Below the pieces are notes generated by a model. It had not been told where the DNA came from, searched no databases, and saw nothing but the letters and a program-made list of their open reading frames with translations. DNA of 64,000 nucleotides from Paenibacillus herberti. Lineage in GTDB: Bacteria > Bacillota > Bacilli > Paenibacillales > Paenibacillaceae. The stretch is from positions 726,448 to 790,447 of the forward strand of contig NZ_NMUQ01000001.1 in NCBI RefSeq assembly GCF_002233675.1, written 5' to 3'. The translations under genes and the position numbers were made by a program. Positions within the stretch are counted from its first letter, which is position 1, and every line of letters begins with the position of its first letter. Below, in pieces: positions 41,282 to 50,284 of the stretch.

Positions 41282-43003
41282 ATGTCGATTGACCACCAGG
41301 AAAGACTTTCAGTTACTGCAGCTTCCCCAAACATGAAGAATTATGAGGAGGCCTATGCTTCCTTCGATTGGAACGAAGTAGAGAAGCACTTTACATGGCA
41401 TAAGACAGGCAAAATCAATATGGCGCACGAAGCTATCGACCGCCATATTGCAGAGGGCCGAGGCCAGAAGGTCGCTCTGCATTACAGCGATCCGCAGCGG
41501 GACGAGTCCTATACGTATGAGCAGCTCAGCGTGCTTTCGAACCAGTTCTCCAACGTACTGCGTAAGCTAGGCATGGCCAAGGGAGAGCGCCTATTCATCT
41601 TCATGCCGCGTTCGCCGGAGCTGTATGTAGCCCTTCTAGGTTCGCTCAAAATCGGTGCCGTCGTAGGCCCGCTGTTCGAAGCTTTCATGGAAACTGCGGT
41701 TAAGGACAGGTTGATTGACAGCTCCGCCACCGCCATCGTAACGACGCCTGCGCTGCTGCCGCGCATCAAGCGCGACGAGCTGCCGGAACTCAAGCATATT
41801 ATCGTTGTCTCCCCGGATGAGGCTCCGGAGGGCACGATTTCTTATAAGGACGAGATGGCCTCAGCATCGGAAGAAGCCGAGATCGAGTGGCTGGACCGCG
41901 AGGACGGCCTGCTCATTCACTATACGTCCGGATCGACGGGCAAGCCGAAGGGTGTCTTCCATGTACAGAATGCGATGCTTCAGCATCTGCATACGGGACG
42001 CGTTGTACTTGATCTTAAGGAAGACGATATCTACTGGTGTACCGCAGATCCAGGTTGGGTAACGGGAACCTCTTACGGGATTTTTGCTCCTTGGCTTAAC
42101 GGAGCGACCAACGTTGTCCGCGGTGGACGTTTCAGTCCGCAAGACTGGTATCGCACGCTGCAGCGTTATGGAGTAACGGTCTGGTACAGCGCTCCGACCG
42201 CATTCCGCATGCTCATGGGTGCAGGAGACGATGTTGTGTCTCAGTTCGACCTGTCCAGCCTGCGCCATGTGCTTAGCGTCGGCGAGCCGCTTAATCCGGA
42301 AGTTGTGCGCTGGGGGGCCAAAGTATATGGCCAGCGCATCCACGATACGTGGTGGATGACTGAAACCGGAGGTCAGCTGATTTGCAACTACCCAGCGATG
42401 GATATCAAGCCGGGCTCCATGGGGCGGCCAGTACCGGGTGTACAGGCTGCAATCATCGATGATGCTGGCAATGAGCTGCCGCCATATCGGATGGGCAATT
42501 TGGCGGTGCGCACACCATGGCCTTCCATGATGCGCAAAGTATGGAACAATCCAGCTAAGTATGAGGAATATTTCCGTATTCCAGGCTGGTACATTTCCGG
42601 CGACTCTGCCTATCAAGATGAGGACGGATACTTCTGGTTCCAGGGCCGCATCGATGATGTGATCAATACGGCTGGCGAGCGGGTTGGCCCGTTTGAGGTG
42701 GAGAGCAAGCTTGTGGAGCATCCTGCTGTTGCTGAGGCAGGCGTTATCGGCAAACCAGATCCGATGCGAGGCGAGATTATTAAGGCGTTTATTTCGCTCC
42801 GTGAGGGTTATGAGCCATCCGATGAGCTTAAGGCTGAAATCTCCAAGTTCGTCAAGGAAGGGCTGTCCGCTCACGCATCTCCGCGCGAGATCGAGTTCAA
42901 GGACAAACTTCCAAAGACACGCAGCGGCAAGATCATGCGGCGCGTGCTCAAAGCGTGGGAGCTTAATCTCCCGACAGGTGACCTTTCAACTATTGAAGAT
43001 TAA
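41282..43003 (+). CDS. acsA: Acetyl-CoA synthetase
   Basis: This 573-residue AMP-forming ligase activates acetate. The core motifs are the P-loop YTSGSTGKPKGV, the TWWMTETGGQ substrate region, GDSAYQDEDGYFWFQGRIDDVINTAGERVGPFEVE, and the acetylatable lysine in PKTRSGKIMRR. That lysine is the target of AcuA and AcuC encoded on the other side of the promoter region. I chose the ATG at 41282 for GGAAGGTG 6 nt upstream. Expression is probably repressed by CcpA. Confidence 0.95.
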   Translation: MSIDHQERLSVTAASPNMKNYEEAYASFDWNEVEKHFTWHKTGKINMAHEAIDRHIAEGRGQKVALHYSDPQRDESYTYEQLSVLSNQFSNVLRKLGMAKGERLFIFMPRSPELYVALLGSLKIGAVVGPLFEAFMETAVKDRLIDSSATAIVTTPALLPRIKRDELPELKHIIVVSPDEAPEGTISYKDEMASASEEAEIEWLDREDGLLIHYTSGSTGKPKGVFHVQNAMLQHLHTGRVVLDLKEDDIYWCTADPGWVTGTSYGIFAPWLNGATNVVRGGRFSPQDWYRTLQRYGVTVWYSAPTAFRMLMGAGDDVVSQFDLSSLRHVLSVGEPLNPEVVRWGAKVYGQRIHDTWWMTETGGQLICNYPAMDIKPGSMGRPVPGVQAAIIDDAGNELPPYRMGNLAVRTPWPSMMRKVWNNPAKYEEYFRIPGWYISGDSAYQDEDGYFWFQGRIDDVINTAGERVGPFEVESKLVEHPAVAEAGVIGKPDPMRGEIIKAFISLREGYEPSDELKAEISKFVKEGLSAHASPREIEFKDKLPKTRSGKIMRRVLKAWELNLPTGDLSTIED

Positions 43004-43028
43004 TAGCTCTTATAATTAGTTAAACTCA

Positions 43029-43068
43029 AAAACAGCCGCCATCCCCTCAGGGGATGGCGGCTGTTTTA
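43029..43068. terminator. Terminator between acsA and PBP gene
   Basis: AACAGCCGCCATCCCC pairs with GGGGATGGCGGCTGTT around a short loop; T tracts occur on both sides. Confidence 0.85.
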
Positions 43069-43083
43069 TTTCCTAAGGTATTG

Positions 43084-46000
43084 TTAGCTTGCGCTCCATG
43101 TCACGGCGGATGAGAAACCGGATTCTCCGGTAGCATTCATCGCAGTTATGCGGAAGGTACCGGTTGTAATTGGGGCGACGTACTCAAAGCTCGTGTTGGC
43201 GGTCGCTCCAATGTACTGGAAGCTACCGTCATTGCCGGCGCTGTAGTAGACCTGATAGGAGGTCACGCCATCCGTTGACTCGTTGCCGCTCCACTGAAGC
43301 ATGACGCCGGTACCGGTGCCGGAGGCACTCAGGCCGCTAGGAGCAGCGGGAACGCCGTCGGTCTGAGGCGAGTCTCCACCTGGTAATTGAGTATCAGGGA
43401 GCTCATTCCAGCCTCCTGGGCTAACGGTTTGACTGCGACCAGATTCGCGGCCGGCAACATCAACTGCTGTAACAAAATACGAAGTGCCGAAACCGCCAGA
43501 TCGATCTACGAACGCCAGCGAATCGCCGCTCAGGATGGAATCTCCGTATTTAGCGAAACCGCCTGCGGTGGAACGGTACAGTCGATATCCGACGACATCG
43601 TTCTGTGGGCTGCCGGAGAAGGAAATGCGGTACGCTCCGTCTACCGCCTCAAGGGAGACATTCGTTGGCGCGGCTGGTGCCGCTCCGTCATCCCTGCGAG
43701 GGTCGAGCAAGGATGGAGCTTCATCATCCGCATCCTGCGGTACAAAAGCGGAGAGTGGTCTGCGGTACTCAGACGGCATAACGGACTGAGCTTTTTTGAT
43801 TTCCTCCATCAGCTCGCCTAATGGCTTCTCACGACGAATCGTCGTTTTGGTGTAAACGAAGTCGGAAGGGGTACCTTCCTGAGCGATATAATTGACGCCG
43901 TTGTACTTGATGAAGCTCATTGCGCCAAGAACGTTATCCACCTTGACGGGAACAAATTTTTTGTTGAACCAGTCCGTTGTAAGCAATCCGCTCGAGCGAA
44001 CCACGGAGCTTGGAAGCAATCCGCTGACGCTTGAGACGGTAGCTCTGATCAGACCATCCGGTTTAGGGAATTCTTTGGTTTTGAAAATCTCGCGACGATC
44101 CTTGACGGTTTCGTTCATAATTTCAGACCAAAGCGTACGTGCTCGGGATTGGGAAGCTTTGACGAGCGTATTTTTTTGCTCTTTGTAGCCGACCCATACG
44201 CCAAGCGTAACATCAGGGGAAAAGCCCATGAACCAGACATCACCATAGTCTTGGGTGGTGCCGGTTTTGCCCGCAATAGGGATTTCACCGTAGGCATTAA
44301 AGCTGCTAGAGAGACTACGACCCGTACCATTGCGACTAGAGATGACGGTACGCATCATATCTGTCATTAGGAAGGCAGTTTGCTCGGAATAAACTTTTTT
44401 TGGCGCTTGTTTATGCTCGTAGACGATATTTCCAGATGCATCGACAATTTTGCTGATCATAAATGGATCATTGTATTTGCCGCCATTCGGAATGGTGGCA
44501 TAGGCGTTGGTAAGCTCCTCAACGGTTACCCCTTTGCTGAGACCGCCGATAACGCCGGTTTGGGCGCCTTTGTCCTCTGGCTGCAGGGTTGTAATCCCGA
44601 GCGAACGGGTGAACTCCCAAGCTTTGTCAATGGTAACTTTGTCGATGAATAACTTGAGTGCCGGGATGTTAAGCGAGCGGTTGAACGCATCCCGCGCGGT
44701 CACTAGTCCATAAAACTTTTTACTGGCATTCATCGGAATATGGTAACCCTTCTGACCGTCCTTGAGAATAATCGGCGAATCGTCTATGACGCTTGCCGGC
44801 TGGACTAGCCCTGCTTCAAGAGCGGGCAGGTAAGCGCCAAGCGGCTTCATCGCAGAGCCTGGCTGGCGAGTCATTTGGGTTGCATAGTTCATTTGCTCAA
44901 TATTGAAATCGCGACCTTCCATCATGCCCAATATCGCGCCGGTATGATGGTCGATCATAATTGCAGCCGCCTGTTCGGGTCCCTTGGACTTGCTCGTCGG
45001 ACCAAAGTTGTCCGGGTCGTTGGCGATCTCGCGCATATTGTTATAGATAACTTTGTCTATTGTTGTGTAAATCCGGTATCCAGAGCGCAGCAGCTGTTCG
45101 CGGGCGTTCTCCATAATTTCCGAATTTTCACTTTTGGCGAGATCTTGTTTTTTCAGCTTAGGATTTTGCTTGAGCGCCAAAATCTCGGCTGCTTCCCGTT
45201 CCGTTTCGAGCATTAAGTAAGGGAAGGTATTGTATGCCTTTTCTCGACGAGGTGCTAGTGAGGATTTCACATCAAAAGCAATCGCTTCGTCATGCTCAGC
45301 CTGTGTAATACGGCCGGTAAGGAGCATTTGGCCAAGGACCCGCTTTTGGCGCGACATCGCCCTATTAAAGCCTTTAGCGTTAAACTCACCTTTGCCATTA
45401 AATGCCGAGTAGGCGGAAGGAAGCTGAGGCAGACCTGCTAGGTAGGCCGATTGAGCCAGATTCAGCTTATTGAGATCGGAGATGTTGAAAATGCCGATCG
45501 CAGCTGACTTGATGCCGTACAAGTTATAGCCGGATGAACCATTGCCAAACGGCATCTTATTCAGATAAGCAGCCAGAATCTGTTCCTTACTTAAGTAACG
45601 TTCCATGCGGACAGCCAGTAGGATCTCCTTAAACTTCCGGCTATCGGTCCGGTCCAAGTTCAGAAAGACGCGCCGAGCTACCTGCTGAGTGAGCGTACTT
45701 CCTCCGGTCTGGACTTCTTCATTGAGCAGTTTTTGCTTAATGGCCCGTCCAAGCCCCTTGTAGTCAACACCGATATGAGAATAAAAATTGCTGTCCTCAG
45801 TCGCAAGCAGAGCATCAATGACAGACTGCGGGATATTATTCAAGTCAACCAGCCGCCGGTCTTCATCCGTCCTTAGCTGGCCTACCGGGGTGGTTCCGTC
45901 ATTGAAGTAAACGAACCCGGTGAGGGAGTTCTCATTGACCTTGGCCTCCAGCTCGTTGCCGGGCCGTACAGGGTCGTCTTTGACCAGTGCGCCTACGTAT

Positions 46001-46137
46001 CCTGTAGCTATTCCACCAGCAAACAAGGCGCCTGTGACACCGAAAATAAATAGCCATTTGGTCGTAGTCCAGACGACAAGGCCGAAAGTCCTCCAGCCGC
46101 TACGCGGCTTGCGGGGCTGTTCCTGCTCTTGAGCCAT
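43084..46137 (-). CDS. Class A penicillin-binding protein with two FN3 domains
   Basis: This 1017-residue bifunctional peptidoglycan synthase has a cytoplasmic tail, a membrane helix at about 27-50, a glycosyltransferase domain with the catalytic Glu in LLATEDSNFYSHIGVD (about residue 114), and a transpeptidase domain. The transpeptidase motifs are SAMK (about 427), SLN and KTGTT. Unlike most PBP1a proteins, the C-terminus carries two fibronectin type III modules (about 840-925 and 935-1017) joined by a Pro/Gly-rich linker. These are probably wall-binding or partner-binding. The gene lies convergent with acsA and divergent from tyrS. Confidence 0.95.
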   Translation of the reverse strand: MAQEQEQPRKPRSGWRTFGLVVWTTTKWLFIFGVTGALFAGGIATGYVGALVKDDPVRPGNELEAKVNENSLTGFVYFNDGTTPVGQLRTDEDRRLVDLNNIPQSVIDALLATEDSNFYSHIGVDYKGLGRAIKQKLLNEEVQTGGSTLTQQVARRVFLNLDRTDSRKFKEILLAVRMERYLSKEQILAAYLNKMPFGNGSSGYNLYGIKSAAIGIFNISDLNKLNLAQSAYLAGLPQLPSAYSAFNGKGEFNAKGFNRAMSRQKRVLGQMLLTGRITQAEHDEAIAFDVKSSLAPRREKAYNTFPYLMLETEREAAEILALKQNPKLKKQDLAKSENSEIMENAREQLLRSGYRIYTTIDKVIYNNMREIANDPDNFGPTSKSKGPEQAAAIMIDHHTGAILGMMEGRDFNIEQMNYATQMTRQPGSAMKPLGAYLPALEAGLVQPASVIDDSPIILKDGQKGYHIPMNASKKFYGLVTARDAFNRSLNIPALKLFIDKVTIDKAWEFTRSLGITTLQPEDKGAQTGVIGGLSKGVTVEELTNAYATIPNGGKYNDPFMISKIVDASGNIVYEHKQAPKKVYSEQTAFLMTDMMRTVISSRNGTGRSLSSSFNAYGEIPIAGKTGTTQDYGDVWFMGFSPDVTLGVWVGYKEQKNTLVKASQSRARTLWSEIMNETVKDRREIFKTKEFPKPDGLIRATVSSVSGLLPSSVVRSSGLLTTDWFNKKFVPVKVDNVLGAMSFIKYNGVNYIAQEGTPSDFVYTKTTIRREKPLGELMEEIKKAQSVMPSEYRRPLSAFVPQDADDEAPSLLDPRRDDGAAPAAPTNVSLEAVDGAYRISFSGSPQNDVVGYRLYRSTAGGFAKYGDSILSGDSLAFVDRSGGFGTSYFVTAVDVAGRESGRSQTVSPGGWNELPDTQLPGGDSPQTDGVPAAPSGLSASGTGTGVMLQWSGNESTDGVTSYQVYYSAGNDGSFQYIGATANTSFEYVAPITTGTFRITAMNATGESGFSSAVTWSAS

Positions 46138-46259
46138 ATATACGTATCCTCCTCCAAATCAAACAGAGTTATTATACCACATGTGCCATAAATCAGCACG
46201 AGCTAGTGGTTAGTATGGAATAAATAGGAATTTTCTGTCGATTGAGCAAATGCTGTCGG

Positions 46260-46289
46260 TTGACAGTCGCAGATTAGACATGATATAAC
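46260..46289 (+). promoter_or_regulatory. Sigma-A promoter of tyrS
   Basis: TTGACA and TATAAC are separated by 18 nt, upstream of the T-box leader. Confidence 0.65.
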
Positions 46290-46299
46290 TTGCTTCAAC

Positions 46300-46619
46300 A
46301 AATCGCACTCTCCATTTCAGTGAGAGGTAGCGCATATCGTGAACGGCGTGGATGGGCATCCAGTAGCCGGACGTAGAAGCGGATCAGAGAGCCGGTGGTT
46401 GGTGTGAACCGGTGCGCAGTGTCCAGGCGAATTACAGCCCTGAGCCGGCCGGATGAGGCTGCTTGCAGCATGTAGTCCGGTCCCGGAAGTAGTTTTCCGT
46501 TATCTGCAACGAAGTGGGAGCATGCCGCTTTTCCGAACTCGGAATAGCTGCTGCTTCAACAAGGGTGGTACCGCGAGCTGATCCTTCTCGTCCCTTCGGA
46601 CAAGAGGGATCTTTTTGTT
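46300..46619 (+). promoter_or_regulatory. T-box leader (tyrosine)
   Basis: The conserved T-box sequence AACAAGGGTGGTACCGCG lies at 46558-46575, followed by a terminator hairpin (GATC...CTTCTCGTCC with GGACAAGAGGGATC) and TTTTT. Upstream is a long structured stem region. The likely specifier is the TAC in GAATTACAGCCC at 46433-46435, which reads tyrosine. Uncharged tRNA-Tyr should bind and favour antitermination, raising tyrS expression. Confidence 0.9.
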
Positions 46620-46650
46620 TTCATTTTTTTGAAAAAGGGAGCTGAGCGGT

Positions 46651-47925
46651 ATGAAAGAGCAGAATCAAACAGGGACACAGGAGCTTACAAAAGAGCAGAT
46701 TGCGGAGGTAGAACGGCAGCTGTCGCTGCTGTCCCGAGGAGCGGCAGAAATTGTTCCCGCGGACGGGCTGCGGGCCAAGCTTAAGCAGTCGATCCTGAAC
46801 GGACGCCCACTGAAGATTAAGCTAGGGCTGGACCCTTCGGCGCCGGACATCCACATTGGGCACACGGTCGTGCTGCAAAAGCTGAGACAGTTCCAAAGTT
46901 TCGGCCATCATGTGCAATTAATTATCGGAGATTTCACGGGCCGGATAGGCGATCCGACGGGCAAATCGGAGACGCGTAAACCACTGTCTGAAGAGGATGT
47001 ACAACGCAACGCCCGGACATACCAGGAACAGATTTTCAAAGTGCTGGATCCCCAGCGGACTACGCTTTACTACAACTCAGAATGGCTGTCGCCGCTGCAG
47101 TTCAATGACATCCTGGCGCTGGCTGCCAAGCTGACGGTTGCACGGATGATGGAGCGGGATGATTTTACGAAGAGATTCCGCTCGGGCCAGCCGATTAGCA
47201 TCCATGAGTTTTTCTACCCGCTTATGCAAGGTTACGATTCGGTCGTGCTGGAAACGGATATCGAGCTCGGCGGTACGGATCAGACGTTCAATGTGTTAAT
47301 GGGTCGTCATCTGCAGAAGGAATACGGCAAATCGCAGCAGATCGCGATTACGATGCCGATTATTGAAGGCCTGGACGGCGTCCAGAAGATGAGCAAAAGT
47401 CTCGGCAACTACATCGGTATTGATGAGGAAGCGGGCGAGATGTTCGGCAAAGCAATGAGTATCCCGGATGCGCTTATGCCTAAATACTTTTCGCTGGCGA
47501 CTGATCTGCCGGCAGGCGAGCTAGCCTCGCTGCTCAAAGGGTTGGAGGAAGAGACACTCCACCCGATGGAGGCCAAGCAGCTATTGGCGCATACGCTAGT
47601 CCGCCAGTACCACGGCAATGAGGCGGCTGATGCCGCTCAGGGCAGATTCCGGGAAGTGTTTCAGGAGCGCGTGCTGCCGGAACAGATCGATGAAGCTCTG
47701 CTTTCGACTACTGAACTAGAGGATGGGCGGATTAGGCTGACCCGACTGCTTACGCTGCTTGGCTTGGCTGCATCCGGCAGCGAGGCTCGGCGGAGCGTAC
47801 AGCAGGGAGCAGTCCGCCTTGGCAGTGAGCGCCTCGAGGATGCGTCAGCAGAAATTACCGTCAAAGATGGAGACGTACTGCAAGTAGGCAGGCGCCGGAT
47901 TGTGCGGATCAGGCTTGAAAATTAG
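46651..47925 (+). CDS. tyrS: Tyrosyl-tRNA synthetase (TyrZ-type)
   Basis: The 424-residue class I synthetase has HIGH in DIHIGHTVVLQKLRQF (about residue 68) and KMSKS near residue 248, then a C-terminal S4-like RNA-binding domain (TRLLTLLGLAASGSEARRSVQQGAVRLG). The sequence around LGLDPSAPDIHIGH and DFTGRIGDPTGKSETRK places it with the TyrZ group rather than the shorter TyrS of B. subtilis. It is controlled by the T-box in front. GAAAAAGGGAGC precedes the ATG. Confidence 0.94.
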   Translation: MKEQNQTGTQELTKEQIAEVERQLSLLSRGAAEIVPADGLRAKLKQSILNGRPLKIKLGLDPSAPDIHIGHTVVLQKLRQFQSFGHHVQLIIGDFTGRIGDPTGKSETRKPLSEEDVQRNARTYQEQIFKVLDPQRTTLYYNSEWLSPLQFNDILALAAKLTVARMMERDDFTKRFRSGQPISIHEFFYPLMQGYDSVVLETDIELGGTDQTFNVLMGRHLQKEYGKSQQIAITMPIIEGLDGVQKMSKSLGNYIGIDEEAGEMFGKAMSIPDALMPKYFSLATDLPAGELASLLKGLEEETLHPMEAKQLLAHTLVRQYHGNEAADAAQGRFREVFQERVLPEQIDEALLSTTELEDGRIRLTRLLTLLGLAASGSEARRSVQQGAVRLGSERLEDASAEITVKDGDVLQVGRRRIVRIRLEN

Positions 47926-47942
47926 TTAACTTGTCTTACTAG

Positions 47943-47968
47943 TGAAACATTTCCCCAGTTAGTGCGTA
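47943..47968 (+). promoter_or_regulatory. Sigma-W-like promoter of the NfeD-flotillin operon
   Basis: TGAAAC, 16 nt, CGTA is an exact match to the consensus of the ECF factor sigma W. The equivalent B. subtilis operon (yuaF-floT-yuaI) is a known sigma-W target. Confidence 0.75.
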
Positions 47969-48014
47969 TAGACAACGAGCGATTACAATCGCTTCCAAAA
48001 ATGGGGGTGTGTAA

Positions 48015-48554
48015 TTGGAGACGCTGTATATATCTTGTCTCGCCTTTGGCATCCTCTTCGCATTCGTCAGCGTTGTGCTGGGAGATATTCTCGGTTCGTT
48101 CCTGGATGGGGCACTTGATTTTCTGTCCGTGGATGGACCTGGTATCTTCCAGCCGGCTGCCATTGCTGGAGGCATAACGACCTTCGGAGGAGCGGGGCTC
48201 CTATTGGAGAGGTACGCTACGCTTGATGAGGGGGCCACCGTCTTGCTGGCGCTGTTGATCGCGGCTGCTGGCTCGATGTTTGTATTTTTCCTCTATGTGA
48301 GGCCAATGCGTAACACCGAAGCTACTTCAGGCTACTCCATGCAGGAGCTGGGAGGAGCGATCGGAGAGGTGATTACCTCCATTCCCGCGCAAGGATGTGG
48401 CGAAGTGCTGATCCGAATTGGAGCGGGCGTCACGAACCATACGGCGGAAAGCTTTGAAGGTAAGGATATTCCTACAGGCAGTCGTGTCGTTGTTGTCGAG
48501 GTAAAGTTGGATGTGCTTGCGGTCGCAACTATGGATGAAAGAGGGGAAATGTAA
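48015..48554 (+). CDS. NfeD-like membrane protein
   Basis: This 179-residue protein has three membrane segments (about 3-22, 45-65 and 72-93) and a soluble C-terminus with GEVITSIPAQGCGEVLIRI, the start of the NfeD OB-fold. NfeD proteins accompany flotillin and membrane-protease genes; the B. subtilis counterpart is YuaF. The start is a TTG with GGGGGTG a few nucleotides upstream. Its TAA overlaps the flotillin ATG by 1 nt (TAATG), so the two are translationally coupled. Confidence 0.85.
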   Translation: METLYISCLAFGILFAFVSVVLGDILGSFLDGALDFLSVDGPGIFQPAAIAGGITTFGGAGLLLERYATLDEGATVLLALLIAAAGSMFVFFLYVRPMRNTEATSGYSMQELGGAIGEVITSIPAQGCGEVLIRIGAGVTNHTAESFEGKDIPTGSRVVVVEVKLDVLAVATMDERGEM

Positions 48555-50128
48555 TGCCGGACTATCTTATTATTCCTGTTATTGTTGTTGGAGTTTTCAT
48601 CGTATTGGGTCTCGCTTTTTGGGCGCGTTACAAAACGGTCAGCCCGGATGAGGCGATGATTGTTACGGGTACTTATCTTGGTTCAAGTAATGTCGCATCG
48701 GATGACTCCGGTCGCCGAATCAAAATCGTGCGTGGTGGCGGCGCATTCATTCTGCCGATATTTCAACGGGCGGAGTTCCTCTCGCTGCTGTCCATGAAGC
48801 TTGACGTATCTACTCCTGAGGTCTATACGGAGCAGGGCGTTCCAGTTATGGCAGACGGCGTGGCGATCATCAAAATCGGCGGCTCGATCGAGGATGTAGC
48901 AACGGCAGCAGAGCAGTTCATGGGTAAACCGGTGGAAGCCCTGAAAAGTGAGGCGCAAGAAGTTCTCGAAGGCCATCTGCGAGCGATTCTCGGCTCGATG
49001 ACGGTGGAAGAGGTTTACCGTAATCGGGACCGTTTTGCGCAAGAGGTTCAGTCGGTGGCTGCCAGGGACTTGAAAAAGATGGGGCTGCAGATCGTTTCCT
49101 TTACCATTAAGGATCTGCGCGACAAACATGGTTATCTCGACGCACTTGGTAAACCGCGTATCGCCGCTGTGAAGCGGGATGCGGAGATCGCCGAGGCGCA
49201 AGCGGTAAGAGACGCCCGAATCCAGAAGGCTATGGCCGAGGAGGAAGGGCAGAAGGCGGAGCTGCTGCGCGATACGAATATCGCAGAAGCGTCCAAGGAG
49301 AACCAGCTTAAGGTTGCTGCCTTCAAGCAGGTACAGGATACGGCCAAGGCCGAAGCCGATCAGGCTTATGCAATCCAGGAAGCGCGTATTAAGCAGAAGG
49401 TTGTTGAGGAGCAGATGCAGGTTGAGATCGTCCGCAAGGAACGGGAGATCGACTTGGAAACGAAGGAGATTCTGCGCCGCGAGAAGCAGTACGATTCCGA
49501 GGTGAAGAAAAAAGCTGACGCGGATCGCTACTCTGTCGTGCAAGCGGCTGAAGCCGAGAAAGAAAAGCAACTTCGTGCAGCTGATGCGATGAAATACCGC
49601 ATTGAAGCGGAGGCTCATGCGATGGCGGAGCAGAAACGCCTTGAAGGTCAGGCGCTTGCCGATGCTGCGCGTGCTAGAGGTACTGCTGAGGCCGAGGTTA
49701 TCCGGCTTCGCGGCTTGGCCGAGGCTGAAGCGAAGGAGAAGCTGGCGCAGGCATTTGAGAAGTTTGGCGAGGCGGCGGTACTGGACATTATCGTCAAAAT
49801 GCTGCCTGAACTGGCCGGCAAAATAGCTGATCCGATCCGCGCTATCGATAAGCTGACAGTTGTAGATACCGGTAACGGAGCTGGAGCGGCGAAGCTTTCC
49901 AACTATGTGACGGAATTGATGGCTACTGCTCCCGAGATGCTGAAAAGCGTAGCCGGCATCGACGTCAACGAGCTGATGCGGAGTTTGACCTCCAAAAAGG
50001 CTTCAGCAACCGTCCAGGTCGAGCCGTCCAACAAAGGACGGGCAGCTGAGATTAGCCTTCCTGCGGCGCTTAGCGCCGCTGCAGCTGAGGTAATCGACAA
50101 GCCAAAGCCTGAGCCTGGCGCGATCTAA
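48554..50128 (+). CDS. floT: Flotillin (SPFH domain protein)
   Basis: This 524-residue flotillin organises functional membrane microdomains. The N-terminal membrane insert is PDYLIIPVIVVGVFIVLGLAFW, followed by the SPFH domain (VSPDEAMIVTG through SFTIKDLRDKHGYLDALG), and a long Glu/Ala-rich coiled coil with repeated EA motifs (about 200-400). The length is close to Bacillus FloT (YuaG). It is expressed with the NfeD-like gene from a sigma-W-type promoter, so envelope stress should induce it. Confidence 0.94.
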   Translation: MPDYLIIPVIVVGVFIVLGLAFWARYKTVSPDEAMIVTGTYLGSSNVASDDSGRRIKIVRGGGAFILPIFQRAEFLSLLSMKLDVSTPEVYTEQGVPVMADGVAIIKIGGSIEDVATAAEQFMGKPVEALKSEAQEVLEGHLRAILGSMTVEEVYRNRDRFAQEVQSVAARDLKKMGLQIVSFTIKDLRDKHGYLDALGKPRIAAVKRDAEIAEAQAVRDARIQKAMAEEEGQKAELLRDTNIAEASKENQLKVAAFKQVQDTAKAEADQAYAIQEARIKQKVVEEQMQVEIVRKEREIDLETKEILRREKQYDSEVKKKADADRYSVVQAAEAEKEKQLRAADAMKYRIEAEAHAMAEQKRLEGQALADAARARGTAEAEVIRLRGLAEAEAKEKLAQAFEKFGEAAVLDIIVKMLPELAGKIADPIRAIDKLTVVDTGNGAGAAKLSNYVTELMATAPEMLKSVAGIDVNELMRSLTSKKASATVQVEPSNKGRAAEISLPAALSAAAAEVIDKPKPEPGAI

Positions 50129-50142
50129 TCCTTATACGATTT

Positions 50143-50193
50143 AAAGAGCCGCTTGCATTCAGCCTTTTCGCTGAAACGCAGGCGGCTCTTTTT
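50143..50193 (+). terminator. Terminator after flotillin operon
   Basis: AAGAGCCGC pairs with GCGGCTCTT, with an inner TTCAGC/GCTGAA stem, followed by TTTTT. Confidence 0.8.
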
Positions 50194-50218
50194 GCAGCAA
50201 AACCAATCCACATAAAAC

Positions 50219-50257
50219 AAAAACAGCTGGAGTCCCGAAGGACAACAGCTGCTTTTG
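50219..50257 (-). terminator. Terminator of rpsD
   Basis: On the minus strand CAGCTGTTGTCC pairs with GGACTCCAGCTG, followed by TTTTTG. Confidence 0.7.
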
Positions 50258-50284
50258 TTGTGTACCACAGTCGCAAGAAAAATC

